Source of the DNA: Microbacterium schleiferi
GTDB lineage: Bacteria; Actinomycetota; Actinomycetes; Actinomycetales; Microbacteriaceae
Assembly: GCF_015565955.1 (NCBI RefSeq)
Contig: NZ_CP064760.1
Coordinates: 682,001-746,000, forward strand
Direction: 5' to 3'
DNA: 64,000 nt
Shown: piece after piece, positions 27,152 through 38,026 of the stretch
Layout: the number at the start of each line of letters is the position of its first letter
How positions within the stretch are numbered: position 1 is the first letter of the stretch
Notes under the pieces: generated by a model
Databases searched by the model: none
What the model was told of the DNA's origin: nothing
The model's input: the letters and a program-made list of their open reading frames with translations, nothing else
Made by a program: the position numbers and the translations under genes

Positions 27152-28077
27152 ATGCTCACCGATTTGAACCTGACGCGGGTGTTCGTCGCCATCTACGAGG
27201 CCGGTAGCCTGACGGCTGCGGGGCGCCGGCTGTTCGTGACGCAGTCGGCGATCAGTCAGTCCTTGGCGCGGCTGCGCCGGGAACTCGGCGACCCGCTGTT
27301 CGAGCGCACCGCCCAGGGGATGCGACCCACCGCGCTCGCGGAAGCCATCTACCCCCAGCTGCACGAGGGCGTCTCGGTCATCGATCGAACGCTCGCAGCA
27401 GTGACCGGGTTCGATCCGCTGTCCTCCGAGCGCACGTTCCGCATCGCCCTGTCCGAACTCGGCGAGATCGGCTGGCTGCCGGCAATCGGCGAGGCTATGG
27501 CACACGCGGCGCCTCACGCTCGCCTCGCCGTCAGCTCCCTGAGCAGCGAGAACCTCGAGGAGTTGCTCACCCGCGGATCCGTGGACCTTGCCATCACCCC
27601 GATGGAGCTCCCGGGTGCGTTTGAGCGCAAGACCGTTAAGCGTGAGGAATACCGCGTGGTCATGTCGTCGAACAATCCTCTGGCCGACGCCGAGATGACT
27701 CTCGATACCTACCGCGCGGCGCGCCGCGTGTGGGTCGAGGTTGACTCAAGCGCCCGCCTTCTGGCGGGTGTGCATGCTCGGCATGCCGTGAGCGAGCCGC
27801 CGGCTGTCAGCGTGCAGCACATCGCCTCGCTGCCGCCCTTGCTCGCACGTTCGACGACGCTCATCGCGACGATTCCCGAAACCCTCGCTGTTGGATGGTC
27901 CCGGAGTTGGCCGCTAGTCATTCGCGAACTGCCTTTCGCTCTGGGCCCTGTCGAACTGCACCTGTATCGTCGCCGCTCCCCCAGCACGCGGGCGCTCTGG
28001 ACTGGTTCTTCGACACCGTTTCGGCCGCGGTCAGCGGATTCCCGGGCGGGTTCGAAGGCATCCACATCGCGTCGTGA
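27152..28077 (+). CDS. LysR-family transcriptional regulator, frameshifted near the 3' end
   Basis: The N-terminal LysR helix-turn-helix is intact (about 5-63, LTDLNLTRVFVAIYEAGSLTAAGRRLFVTQSAISQSLARLRRELG in outline), as is most of the substrate-binding domain. After LGPVELHLYRRRSP the frame continues into improbable Arg/Ser-rich text and runs to 28192, over the end of the next gene. Inserting one C in the run at 27978-27982 restores a normal LysR end (QHAGALDWFFDTVSAAV) and a stop at 28077, for 308 residues in all. The 926-nt span is one base short of a multiple of three. It is divergent from O-demethylase paralogue 2 and probably its regulator. Four other genes here show the same kind of lesion, so a sequencing error is likelier than real loss. 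Confidence 0.8.
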
Positions 28078-28084
28078 GCGCAGA

Positions 28085-28126
28085 CGAGTGAGGGGACGGA
28101 TGCCTCAGCATCCGTCCCCTCACTCG
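28085..28126. terminator. Bidirectional terminator between lysR and O-demethylase paralogue 3
   Basis: A perfect 19-bp stem (28085-28103 with 28108-28126, including GAGGGGACGGATGC) has a 4-nt loop CTCA and is followed by TTCTGT. It lies between convergent genes just after the corrected lysR stop at 28077, which supports that stop as the real gene end. Confidence 0.88.
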
Positions 28127-28149
28127 TTCTGTCCGCAGCGCGGTTCGGA

Positions 28150-29739
<1,590 letters not shown>

Positions 29740-29822
29740 CAGCCTGATATTGCGGAGATCGACCGCGCGGCTCTCGAGGGTCGCCCGTACGTCAAGCGCT
29801 CCTGAGGGGCGGACTCTCACGC

Positions 29823-29867
29823 GACCCCTCGCGCAGGGCTGTCGGCGCGGCAGTGCGAGGCGTCCGA
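29823..29867. repeat. Imperfect palindrome related to the one at 11.8 kb
   Basis: The arms are CGCGACCCCTCGCGCAG and CAGTGCGAGGCGTC-type text with mismatches. The left arm shares GCGACCCCTCGCGC with the right part of the element at 11793-11846. It lies just 3' of the MetE-like gene and may be its terminator. Confidence 0.55.
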
Positions 29868-29875
29868 GAGACGGG

Positions 29876-30991
29876 TCAATCCCAGACGGTCGCGGCAGTG
29901 TCGACGACGAGGCGGATCTTGGCCCACTGCTCGTCTTCGGTGAGCAGGTTGCCCTCCTCGGTCGAGGCGAAGCCGCACTGGGGGCTCAGAGCGAGCTGCT
30001 CCAGCGGCGCGAACTGCGCAGCCTCCTGGATGCGGGTGCGCAGCAGCTCGGGATCCTCGAGCTCGCCCGACTTGGTGGTCACCAGACCGAGGACCACGCG
30101 CTTGTTCCCCTGCGGGAGGAAACGCAGCGGCTCGAACCCGCCAGCCCGGTCGCTGTCGTACTCGAGGAAGTAGCCGTCATAGTTCGTGTCGGCGAGCAGG
30201 TGCTTCGCGACCGGCTCATAGCCGCCGGACGAAATCCACGTCGAGCGGAAGTTCCCGCGGCAGACGTGGGTGGTGATCGTCATGTCGGCGGGCTTGGCCT
30301 CGAGGATCGTGTTCAGCATCGCCGCGTAGCGCTCGCCAATTCCTTCGGTCCGGATGCCGCGCGCGGCGGCCTTCTCGAGTTCTTCGGTCGAGCAGAGGTA
30401 GGCCCACGCGGTGTCGTCGAACTGCAGGTAGCGGCATCCGGCGTCGTAGAACGCCTGCACCGCATCGCGGTAGGCCTGCACGAGGTCGGGAACAAGCGCA
30501 TCCCGGTCGGCGTAGGCTGCCGGGTCGATCCCGGCGGGCTCCAGGCGGAAATCGAAGACGGTGGGGGCAGGGATCGTGAACTTCGGCGTCGCCCCGGTGG
30601 CGGCAGTCGCTTCGGCCAGTGCGCGGAAGTGGGCGAGGAACGGATGGGTGTCGCTGAAGCCGATCGGGCCGCTCACCTGCAGGCCGAGCGGCCGCGTCTG
30701 CACTCCCTGGAACTGGATGCCGTGGTCGAGCTCGACGACCTCCACACCATCCAGCATCCCGAAGAAGTCGAAGTGCCACCACGACCGCCGGAACTCGCCG
30801 TCGGTGGCAAGGCGTAGTCCGTTCCGGGCCTCGGCGGCCACGAGCACGTCGATCTCGGCGTCCTCCACCGCGCGCAGGGCGGCATCGTCGATCTCTCCCG
30901 CAGCGCGCGCGGCGCGGGCCTCGGCGAGGGCTGCCGGTCGAAGGAAACTGCCGACGATGTCGGCGCGGTACGGAAGCTGGGTATCGGTCAC
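29876..30991 (-). CDS. Cobalamin-independent methionine synthase-like methyltransferase, core (C-terminal) domain only
   Basis: This 371-residue protein has only the catalytic barrel of MetE (the YxjG/YxjH or MetE-core type) and not the N-terminal half of the 750-residue enzyme. Zinc ligands are present: H242 and C244 in THVCRGN, E277 in FLEYD and C339 in SPQCGF. The family transfers a methyl group to homocysteine or another thiol. Short forms may use a methyl donor other than methyl-THF-triglutamate. It lies directly upstream of O-demethylase paralogue 3 on the same strand, so it might drain methyl groups released from aromatics into methionine. That link is inferred from position. It is divergent from the ABC-2 exporter genes, with a gap of only 56 bp. 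Confidence 0.85.
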   Translation of the reverse strand: MTDTQLPYRADIVGSFLRPAALAEARAARAAGEIDDAALRAVEDAEIDVLVAAEARNGLRLATDGEFRRSWWHFDFFGMLDGVEVVELDHGIQFQGVQTRPLGLQVSGPIGFSDTHPFLAHFRALAEATAATGATPKFTIPAPTVFDFRLEPAGIDPAAYADRDALVPDLVQAYRDAVQAFYDAGCRYLQFDDTAWAYLCSTEELEKAAARGIRTEGIGERYAAMLNTILEAKPADMTITTHVCRGNFRSTWISSGGYEPVAKHLLADTNYDGYFLEYDSDRAGGFEPLRFLPQGNKRVVLGLVTTKSGELEDPELLRTRIQEAAQFAPLEQLALSPQCGFASTEEGNLLTEDEQWAKIRLVVDTAATVWD

Positions 30992-31047
30992 ACCGGGATG
31001 CTACTCCGACGTCATCGGATGTCGGTGATCGCTCGTACAGTAGGACG

Positions 31048-31989
31048 GTGCCAGAGCCCGTGATCCGCGCCCACAACCTCGTCAAGGCCTACAAGATTCC
31101 GGGTAAGGACGACTTCCTCGCGGTGAACGGACTGTCGTTCGAGGTGGCGCCGGGCGAATCGTTCGGACTTCTCGGACCGAACGGTGCGGGCAAGTCCACG
31201 ACGATGAAGATGATCGGTGCGGTCTCGACGCGCACGAGCGGGGAGCTCAGCATCCTGGGCCTGGATCCCGACCAGTACGGTCCCGAGATTCGCTCGCGGC
31301 TGGGCGTCGTGCCCCAGCAAGACAACCTGGACGGCGAGCTCAACGCCCGCGAGAACCTCTTCATCTACGGCCGGTACTTCGGCCTGCCCGGAAAGGTGTG
31401 TGCCCAGAAGGCGGATGAGCTGCTCGCTTTTGCCGCGCTCGAAGATAAGGCCAAGAGCAAAGTCGACCAGCTTTCGGGCGGCATGAAGCGCCGGCTCACG
31501 ATCGCCCGAGGACTGATCAACGATCCCCGCATCCTGCTGCTGGACGAACCGACGACGGGCCTCGACCCGCAGGCTCGCCACGTGCTGTGGGATCGACTGT
31601 TCCGCCTCAAGGAGCGTGGCACGACGCTCGTGTTGACGACGCACTACATGGATGAGGCCGAACAGCTGTGCGACCGGCTCATCGTGGTCGACAAAGGCCA
31701 GATCATGGCCGAGGGGACACCTGCCTCCCTCATCCGCGAGCACTCCAGTCGAGAGGTGCTCGAGGTGCGCTTCGGGTCGGATCGCAATGAGCAGGTGGCG
31801 CCGCAGCTCAAGGGGATCGGCGAGCGCGTCGAGGTGCTCCCCGACCGCATCCTCGTCTACGCGCACGACGGCGAGCAGGCTCTCGAACGGGTGACGGCCG
31901 CGGGCCTGCAGCCGCTGACCTCGCTCGTGCGCCGGTCGAGCCTTGAGGATGTCTTCCTGCGCCTGACCGGAAGGTCGCTGATCGAATGA
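31048..31989 (+). CDS. ABC-2 type exporter ATPase (DrrA/NodI-like)
   Basis: This 313-residue ATPase has Walker A GPNGAGKS at 43-50, signature LSGGMKRRL and Walker B ILLLDEPTTGLDP, with the DrrA-type C-terminal extension. With the two following permeases it forms a drug, lipid or polysaccharide exporter. The GTG at 31048 is probably leaderless: TACAGT at 31036-31041 ends 6 nt before it. It overlaps the first permease gene by 4 nt (ATGA). Confidence 0.92.
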   Translation: MPEPVIRAHNLVKAYKIPGKDDFLAVNGLSFEVAPGESFGLLGPNGAGKSTTMKMIGAVSTRTSGELSILGLDPDQYGPEIRSRLGVVPQQDNLDGELNARENLFIYGRYFGLPGKVCAQKADELLAFAALEDKAKSKVDQLSGGMKRRLTIARGLINDPRILLLDEPTTGLDPQARHVLWDRLFRLKERGTTLVLTTHYMDEAEQLCDRLIVVDKGQIMAEGTPASLIREHSSREVLEVRFGSDRNEQVAPQLKGIGERVEVLPDRILVYAHDGEQALERVTAAGLQPLTSLVRRSSLEDVFLRLTGRSLIE

Positions 31990-32852
31990 GCACGCCGCTT
32001 CCGGACGCGCGCACGCAGCCCACGCTCGACGAGCTGCGCGCCGAAGCCCTCGCGTGGGGGCGCAAGCCCCGTCGCTGGGGCTCGTGGTACGTCGCCGAGC
32101 ACATGGTGCGCGCGATGCGCGCGTACGGGTGGACCATCGTGGTCGGGGCGCTGGGACAGCCCATCCTGTATCTGCTCGGGCTGGGGCTCGGTCTTGCTGC
32201 GCTCCTGGATGCACCGATCGAGGCGCACGGCGAGCAGGTCGACTATCTCGTGTTCGTTGCCCCGGCGCTGCTCATGACCGCAGCGATCGGTGTCGCGACC
32301 GAAGAGTTCACCTATCCGGTGATGTCAGGGTTCAAGTGGCGCCGGTACTTCTACGGCTTCAACGCCTCGGCTCTGTCGAGCCCGCAGATCGCGAACGGTG
32401 TGATCCTCGGGGCCTCAGCGCGGATGCTGGTGGCTGTCGTCGCCTACTACGTGTTCATCGTCCTCTTCGGTGCTGTTCCCGACCCGGCAACAGGCTGGGT
32501 GTCCGTGTTCGTTGGGCTCCTCGCTGGACTTTCCTTCGGCGTACCGCTGATGGCATACGCCGCCTCCATCGAGGACGACAAGGGGCAGTTCGCGCTCGTG
32601 CAGCGCTTCCTGTTCGTTCCGATGTTCTTGTTCTCGGGGACGTTCTACCCGCTCGAAAACCTCCCCATCTGGCTGCAGTGGATCGGCTGGATCTCGCCCC
32701 TGTGGCACGCGTCTGAGCTCGGCCGGATGGCGACGTACGGTTCCCCGGGCGGCCCCGGCCTGGCGGCGATCCACCTGGCCTATCTGGTGATCCTCACCGT
32801 CGTCGGCTACGCGTTCGCTCGCCGCACCTTCACGCGGAGGCTCGCGAAGTGA
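31986..32852 (+). CDS. ABC-2 type transporter permease 1
   Basis: This 288-residue permease has six membrane helices and an N-terminal cytoplasmic stretch of about 35 residues. The ABC-2 signature region PMFLFSGTFYPLENLPIWLQWIGWISPLWH is typical of the NodJ/DrrB family. It is translationally coupled to the ATPase and to permease 2 by 4-nt overlaps, so the exporter works as a heterodimer of permeases. The substrate is unknown. Confidence 0.88.
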   Translation: MSTPLPDARTQPTLDELRAEALAWGRKPRRWGSWYVAEHMVRAMRAYGWTIVVGALGQPILYLLGLGLGLAALLDAPIEAHGEQVDYLVFVAPALLMTAAIGVATEEFTYPVMSGFKWRRYFYGFNASALSSPQIANGVILGASARMLVAVVAYYVFIVLFGAVPDPATGWVSVFVGLLAGLSFGVPLMAYAASIEDDKGQFALVQRFLFVPMFLFSGTFYPLENLPIWLQWIGWISPLWHASELGRMATYGSPGGPGLAAIHLAYLVILTVVGYAFARRTFTRRLAK

Positions 32853-33673
32853 CCGCGCTGGCATCGGAGACGGAACGTCGTCGTAGCGGGAGCGTCCGCG
32901 CATTGTGGTCGGGCAACCCCTGGGCCGTCGTGCAGCGCGGGCTCATCGCCGCGCGCTCGTCGAGCTGGGTCGTCGTGCTCTCGGGCTTCTTCGAGCCGGT
33001 GTTCTACCTGTTCTCGCTCGGTATCGGCCTCGGAAAGCTCATCGAGGATGTTGAGACGTCATCGGGGCTGGTTGTCTCCTACGCTGCCTTCATCGCGCCG
33101 GCGCTGTTGGCGGTGTCGGCGATGAACGGCGCCATCTACGACTCCACCTGGAACGTCTTCTTCAAGCTCAACTACGGCAAGCTCTACGAGGGGCAGCTGG
33201 CGACAGCCCTGGGCCCGCTGGATGTCGCCCTCGGCGAGATCCTGTACGCGCTGCTGCGCGGACTCGTGTACGCCACCGGATTCATGATCATCATGCAGAT
33301 CGCGGGCCTGAACCTCGCACCCACGGCGATCCTTGCGCTCCCCGCGGTCGTGTTGATCGCCTTCGGGTTCGCGAGCCTCGGGATGGCTGTCACGAGCTAC
33401 ATGAAGACCTTCCAGCACATGGACTGGATCAACATGGTGCTGCTGCCGATGTTCCTCTTCTCGGCGACCTTCTACCCGATCACCGTGTACCCGGAAGCTG
33501 TGCAGGCCATCGTCATGGCCCTGCCCCTGTGGCACGGCGTCGAACTCATCCGCGGCTTGACGACCGGGGCACTCTCGGTCGCGATGCTCGGCCACGTCCT
33601 GTACTACGTGGTCATGATCGCGATCGGTCTCGTCTTCACGACGAAGCGGCTACGCACGCTGTTCCTCGATTAG
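32849..33673 (+). CDS. ABC-2 type transporter permease 2
   Basis: This 274-residue permease is similar in layout to permease 1, with six helices and the matching segment PMFLFSATFYPITVYPEAVQAI. It starts at a GTG overlapping the previous stop (GTGA). Its 3' end overlaps that of the convergent MHS transporter by 4 bp, so no separate terminator is present between them. Confidence 0.88.
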   Translation: MTALASETERRRSGSVRALWSGNPWAVVQRGLIAARSSSWVVVLSGFFEPVFYLFSLGIGLGKLIEDVETSSGLVVSYAAFIAPALLAVSAMNGAIYDSTWNVFFKLNYGKLYEGQLATALGPLDVALGEILYALLRGLVYATGFMIIMQIAGLNLAPTAILALPAVVLIAFGFASLGMAVTSYMKTFQHMDWINMVLLPMFLFSATFYPITVYPEAVQAIVMALPLWHGVELIRGLTTGALSVAMLGHVLYYVVMIAIGLVFTTKRLRTLFLD

Positions 33674-35145
33674 CGGGGCGGCTCACCGAGCACGCACCGC
33701 CCGCTAGAGCGATACCGTCTCGCCCGCCCGATCTCTTCGTAGTCCACGTCTTTGGTCTCCGGAGACAGCACGAGGGCGATGAAGGTGAGCACGGCCATCG
33801 CCGACAGGTAAAGGCCGACGAGCCCCGGGCTCCCGTCGGCTGCCGCCCACAACGCCACGGCGACGAGGGGAGCAAGAGCCGCCCCCAGGATCGATGACAC
33901 GTTGTACGAGACAGCGGAGCCGGTGTATCGGACCTCCGTCGGGAACAGTTCGGGAAGCACCGCTCCCATCGGCCCGAAGGTCGCACCCATGAGCACGAAG
34001 CCGAACACCAGGAAGGCCTGCACGAGCGCTCCCGTGAACTTCGGGTCGGCCTGGGGGAGAAGGAAGACGGTAAACGTGAGGCCGAAGACGATGATCGCCG
34101 CCGTCACCCACAGCAGCAGGCGCCGCCTGCCGATCGCGTCGGCCACGGGCCCCGAGAGCAGGGTGAAGATCCCGAAGAAGACGACGCCGATGATCTGCAT
34201 CAGCACGAAGTCTGTGTACCCGAAACCGAGGCCGGGAACGTAGGTCGCCGGGTCGAAGGGAGTCCCGGCCGCCTGGGCGGCAGCCTGCGCGGCATCCGTC
34301 GTCGCCTTCGTTCCGTACGAGAGCGTGAAGCTCGTCATCAGATAGAACAACACGTAGGTCGCCAACATGATGAAGGTGCCGAGAATGAGCCGTCGCCAGT
34401 AGCGGCGCAACGCGAGACCCAGGGGAAACTTGCGCAGCGTCCCCTTCTTCTCGGCACGCGTGAACGAGTCCGATTCGACCAGTCGCAGCCGTACCCACAG
34501 GCCGACGATCACCATCACTGCCGAGAAGAGGAACGGGATTCTCCAGCCCCAGGCGAGGAACGCATCCGAGGCCTGAGCGGTGCCATCCGGGTGGGGGAGC
34601 GAAAAGTTGATCGCCAGGAAGATGCCGTTGGCGATGATGAAACCGATCGGGGCTCCCAGCTGCGGGAACGTGCCGTACCAGGCGCGTTTGCCCGCCGGGG
34701 CGTTCTCGGTGGCCACGAGCGCGGCCCCTGACCACTCGCCGCCGAGCGCGAATCCCTGCGCGAGTCGCAGTACGAGCAGGAACACCGCAGCCCACACGCC
34801 GATCTCGTTCACCGTCGGCAGCAGCCCGATCACGAAGGTCGCGATTCCCATCGTCAGCAGCGACGTCACGAGAGTGGCCTTGCGGCCGAACCGATCACCG
34901 AAGTGACCGAAGACCACGGCGCCGAGCGGGCGGGCGACCATCGCGGCGCCGAAGACGGCGAAGGATGCCAACAGCGACGTCGTCTCGTTCCCCGTCGGGA
35001 AGAACAGGGCGGGGAAGACGAGCACCGCCGCCGTCGCATAGACGTAGAAGTCGTAGAACTCGATCGTCGTCCCGATGAGGCTTGCCGTGATGACACGGCT
35101 GCGCGGGTTAGCGGGCGCGGAAGGGGTAGCGGTGGCGGAGGTCAT
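33670..35145 (-). CDS. MFS transporter, metabolite:H+ symporter (MHS) family
   Basis: This 491-residue symporter has twelve predicted helices. MHS hallmarks are GTTIEFYDFYVYATAAVLVFP in helix 1, GHFGDRFGRKATL between helices 2 and 3, and LRLAQGFALGGEWSGAALVATE in helix 4. An inserted Ala/Thr-rich loop lies near the middle. Members import organic acids such as alpha-ketoglutarate, shikimate, citrate or aromatic acids. The closeness to the O-demethylase locus makes an aromatic acid possible, but an ABC exporter operon lies between them, so I do not assign a substrate. Confidence 0.85.
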   Translation of the reverse strand: MTSATATPSAPANPRSRVITASLIGTTIEFYDFYVYATAAVLVFPALFFPTGNETTSLLASFAVFGAAMVARPLGAVVFGHFGDRFGRKATLVTSLLTMGIATFVIGLLPTVNEIGVWAAVFLLVLRLAQGFALGGEWSGAALVATENAPAGKRAWYGTFPQLGAPIGFIIANGIFLAINFSLPHPDGTAQASDAFLAWGWRIPFLFSAVMVIVGLWVRLRLVESDSFTRAEKKGTLRKFPLGLALRRYWRRLILGTFIMLATYVLFYLMTSFTLSYGTKATTDAAQAAAQAAGTPFDPATYVPGLGFGYTDFVLMQIIGVVFFGIFTLLSGPVADAIGRRRLLLWVTAAIIVFGLTFTVFLLPQADPKFTGALVQAFLVFGFVLMGATFGPMGAVLPELFPTEVRYTGSAVSYNVSSILGAALAPLVAVALWAAADGSPGLVGLYLSAMAVLTFIALVLSPETKDVDYEEIGRARRYRSSGRCVLGEPPR

Positions 35146-35196
35146 GCGGGCCTGTCGACGAGGCGGACGAGAGTGGCCCTGCGCCTCCGTGGCCGC

Positions 35197-35556
35197 CTAG
35201 CGCCAGAGCGTGGCGATGGCCGCGTTCACGAAGGTCAGGATGCCGATCGCCCAGAATACACCGGCCGGAGCCGAGCCGTTCCGCTTGGTGCGGGCCGTAC
35301 CGATCCCTAGCAGCGCACCGATGATCAGCAGGATGACGAGCTTCGTGCCGATCTTCGCGTAGTTGAACTCCACGCCCTCGGGCACGCCCCACGGCGCTGC
35401 CAGAGCGAGCCCCGCGACACCGGCGATCAGCAGACCCCAGTTCATGAGTGCCGTCACGGCCCCGGTGCGGCGCACGGCCTCCACGACCCAGGCGCCGAAG
35501 AGGATGGCGAAGCCCGAGAGGTGAACGAGAAGGACGGCGTGACGAAGAATCTCCAT
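35197..35556 (-). CDS. Hypothetical four-helix membrane protein
   Basis: This 119-residue protein has four hydrophobic helices and begins MEILRHAVLLVHLSGFAILFGAW, with a His in the first helix. It resembles small membrane proteins that are widespread in actinobacteria and have no defined role. It lies alone between the MHS transporter and the riboflavin operon on the same strand, with 61 bp to the ribH stop. I cannot assign a function. Confidence 0.6.
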   Translation of the reverse strand: MEILRHAVLLVHLSGFAILFGAWVVEAVRRTGAVTALMNWGLLIAGVAGLALAAPWGVPEGVEFNYAKIGTKLVILLIIGALLGIGTARTKRNGSAPAGVFWAIGILTFVNAAIATLWR

Positions 35557-35617
35557 GCCGTCAGCGTACCTTACGGCTCACTGAAGGTGGAGTCGTGTCG
35601 GCCAGTCGCAGGGTGTC

Positions 35618-36091
35618 TCAGGCCCGCAGCTCCCGCAGCGTCAGCGCGGTGCGCAGCGCGGCATCCGCTGCCTCGAACCCCTTGTCTTCCCGCGACCCCG
35701 GGAGGCCGGCGCGGTCGATCCCCTGCGCCTCGTCGTCCAGGGTGAGAACGCCGAACCCGACGGGCTTGCCGGTGTCGAGGGCAACCCGGGTCAGTCCGTC
35801 GGTGGCCGCTGACGAGACGAACTCGAAGTGCGGTGTTCCGCCGCGGATGATGACGCCGAGCGCGACGACGGCATCGGCGCCGGCTTCCAGTGCCGCCTTG
35901 GCAACGACGGGCAGCTCGAACGACCCGGGAACTGACACGACGCGGTATGTGGCGCCGGCGCCCTCGAGTGCCCGGCGGGCGCCCTCCAGCAGGCCGTTCG
36001 CGATCGTCTCGTGCCAGCTGCCTGCGACGATCACGATGTTCAGTCCTGAGCCGTCGATCGTCTCGCGTTCAGGTGCTCCGGTGCCGCTCAT
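35618..36091 (-). CDS. ribH: 6,7-dimethyl-8-ribityllumazine synthase
   Basis: RibH condenses 3,4-dihydroxy-2-butanone-4-phosphate with the ribitylamino-uracil to give lumazine, the substrate of riboflavin synthase. The 157-residue protein shows SWHETIANGLLEGA, VPGSFELPVVAK, ALGVIIRGGTPHFEFVS (with the catalytic His) and the C-terminal GFGVLTLDDEAQ. The ATG at 36091 overlaps the ribBA stop by 4 nt. It is the last gene of the ribD-ribE-ribBA-ribH operon. Confidence 0.95.
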   Translation of the reverse strand: MSGTGAPERETIDGSGLNIVIVAGSWHETIANGLLEGARRALEGAGATYRVVSVPGSFELPVVAKAALEAGADAVVALGVIIRGGTPHFEFVSSAATDGLTRVALDTGKPVGFGVLTLDDEAQGIDRAGLPGSREDKGFEAADAALRTALTLRELRA

Positions 36092-37373
36092 GCGTCGGTC
36101 CTCTCTGCCGCGGCCCCCACTCCGAGGGCGCGGTCCAGGTCGTCGAGAGCGATGGTGTGTCCCATGCGCTCGGCCTTCGTGGCCAGGTACTGGTGGTTGT
36201 TCGGGCCGACACCCACGAGCAGCGGCACCTGCTCCACGATGTCCAGGCCGAGCTCGCGCAGCTGAGCAACCTTGTCGCCGTTGTTGGTCAGGAGCCGCAT
36301 CCGCTCGATACCGAGATCTCCCAGGATGCCGGCTGCCGCGGCATAGTCGCGCGCATCGGCCGGAAGGCCCAGGGCAAGGTTCGCGTCGACGGTGTCGAGC
36401 CCCCGCTCCTGCAGGCTGTAAGCGCGCAGCTTGTTGATCAGACCGATTCCACGGCCCTCGTGCCCGCGCATGTAGATGACAACGCCGCCGTCTTGTTCGA
36501 TCGCGTCGAGCGCAGCATCCAGCTGCGGGCCGCACTCGCACTTCAGGGAACCGAACGCCTCGCCGGTCAGGCATTCCGAGTGCACCCGAACCAGTGGCGC
36601 ATCCTCGGTGAGGTCTCCCGCCACGACCGCGATGTGGTCCGTGCCGGTGATTCGATCCTTGTAGGCAAGGAAGCGGAACACGCCGTGTGCCGTGGGCACT
36701 GAGGCTTCGGCGCGGAGGCTGACGCGGCGGTGATGGGGGTTGGTGGCGGCGGCAGCGTCGCGCGGCTCGTGCTCGTTGAGGTACGCGATGAGCTGCTCGA
36801 TCGTGATGACCGGCACACCATCGCGAGCGCCGAGGTCGAGGAGCCCCGGCATCCGCATCATGGAGCCGTCTTCAGCGACGACCTCCGCGATCGCCCCGAC
36901 CGGCTGCAGGCCCGCGAGTCGCATCAGCTCGACCGCAGCCTCGGTGTGCCCGGGACGTTCGCGAACGCCCCCTCGACAGCGCGAAGCGGGAGGACGTGGC
37001 CGGGCCTGATGACGCTGGAGGGGGTCGATGCCGGGTTGGCGAGCACGTTCAGGGTGTGTGCGCGGTCGCTGGCGCTGATGCCGGTCGAATCGCGGTCAGC
37101 TGCATCCACGGTCACGGTGTACGCGGTGCCGCGGGCGTCTTCGTTGACCGCCACCATCGGCGGAAGATCGAGTCTGTCAGCCCAATCGGCGGGCATCGGC
37201 GCGCACAGCAAGCCGCTCGACCAGCGGATCGTCCACGCGACTGCCTCTGGGGTTGCGAGTTCGGCAGACAAGATGACATCGCCTTCGTTCTCGCGGTTCT
37301 CGTCGTCGGCGACGATGATCGGGCGTCCGGCGCGCAGCGCGTCGAGCGCCTCGGTGATGGGGGCAAGGCTCAC
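36088..37373 (-). CDS. ribBA: Bifunctional DHBP synthase / GTP cyclohydrolase II, with an internal single-base frameshift
   Basis: The N-terminal half (from the GTG at 37373, overlapping ribE) is Rib[17 protein letters not shown] and [10 protein letters not shown]. The C-terminal half is RibA, with the zinc motif around [17 protein letters not shown] and the GHEGRGIGL active site. The two halves are in different frames. Adding one base to the C-run at 36968-36972 restores the canonical join [23 protein letters not shown] and gives one protein of 428 residues, the usual RibBA length. As sequenced, the RibB frame ends prematurely at about 36924. I treat this as one gene with a probable sequence error. 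If it were real, the organism would need separate translation of the two halves. Confidence 0.88.
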
Positions 37374-38013
37374 CGGGAGCCTCCTTCGGTCGGGGCGGTC
37401 GCAGCCGCCGGGGGAACGCCAGCAGACGCTGCACGTGTCGGGCAAGGATGTCGGTCTCGAGGTTGACGGGGGACCCCGGCTGAAGGGAGTCGAACGTCGT
37501 GGCCTCGAGAGTCTCGGGGATGAGGGAGACCTCGAACCAGGGCTCGGTCGAGGCCGGCTCGCTGACGTCGCTCACGGTGAGGGATACGCCGTCCATGGCG
37601 ATCGATCCTTTGTCCACGATGAGCGGCGCGAGGTGCTGCGCAATCGCGACGCGGATCACGCGCCACTGGTCGCCGGGCCGCACGTCGACGACGGTGCCCG
37701 TGCCGTCGACATGGCCCTGCACGATGTGCCCGCCCAGCCGCCCGCCCGCGGCGGTTGCCCGTTCGAGGTTGACGAGCCGATCGACGGCAACGTCGCCGAG
37801 TGTCGAGATCACGAGAGTCTGGCGCATGACGTCGGCGGTGAATCCGTCGCCGTCGCGGGCGACGACCGTCAGGCAGACTCCGCTGACGGCGATCGAGTCG
37901 CCGTGCGCGGCATCCGCAACCGAGCGGGGTGCGTGAATCGTGAGCCGGATGCCGTCGCCCGACGGTTCGACGGCGGTGACGCGACCGATCTCTTCGACGA
38001 GGCCTGTGAACAT
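37370..38013 (-). CDS. ribE: Riboflavin synthase alpha chain, frameshifted near its C-terminus
   Basis: This lumazine-using riboflavin synthase has the two tandem lumazine-binding domains: [10 protein letters not shown] with [12 protein letters not shown], then [13 protein letters not shown] with [11 protein letters not shown]. After [15 protein letters not shown] the sequenced frame carries on without a stop through the start of ribBA, ending near 37177. Adding one base in the G-run at 37410-37414 gives a normal short tail ([14 protein letters not shown]) and a TGA at 37370 that overlaps the ribBA GTG as GTGA. The 644-nt span is one base short of 215 codons. So the true product is about 214 residues, as in the family. 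Confidence 0.88.
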
Positions 38014-38026
38014 GAGAAGCTCCTGA

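Noticed and set aside
36088..37373. Separate ribB and ribA genes
   Set aside because: The RibB frame stops in the middle of the conserved join, and one base restores the canonical fused text, so a single ribBA gene with a sequence error fits better.
37177..38013. A longer riboflavin synthase with an extra basic C-terminal domain
   Set aside because: The extra text is ribBA read in the wrong frame. One added base gives a normal end and the expected overlap with ribBA.
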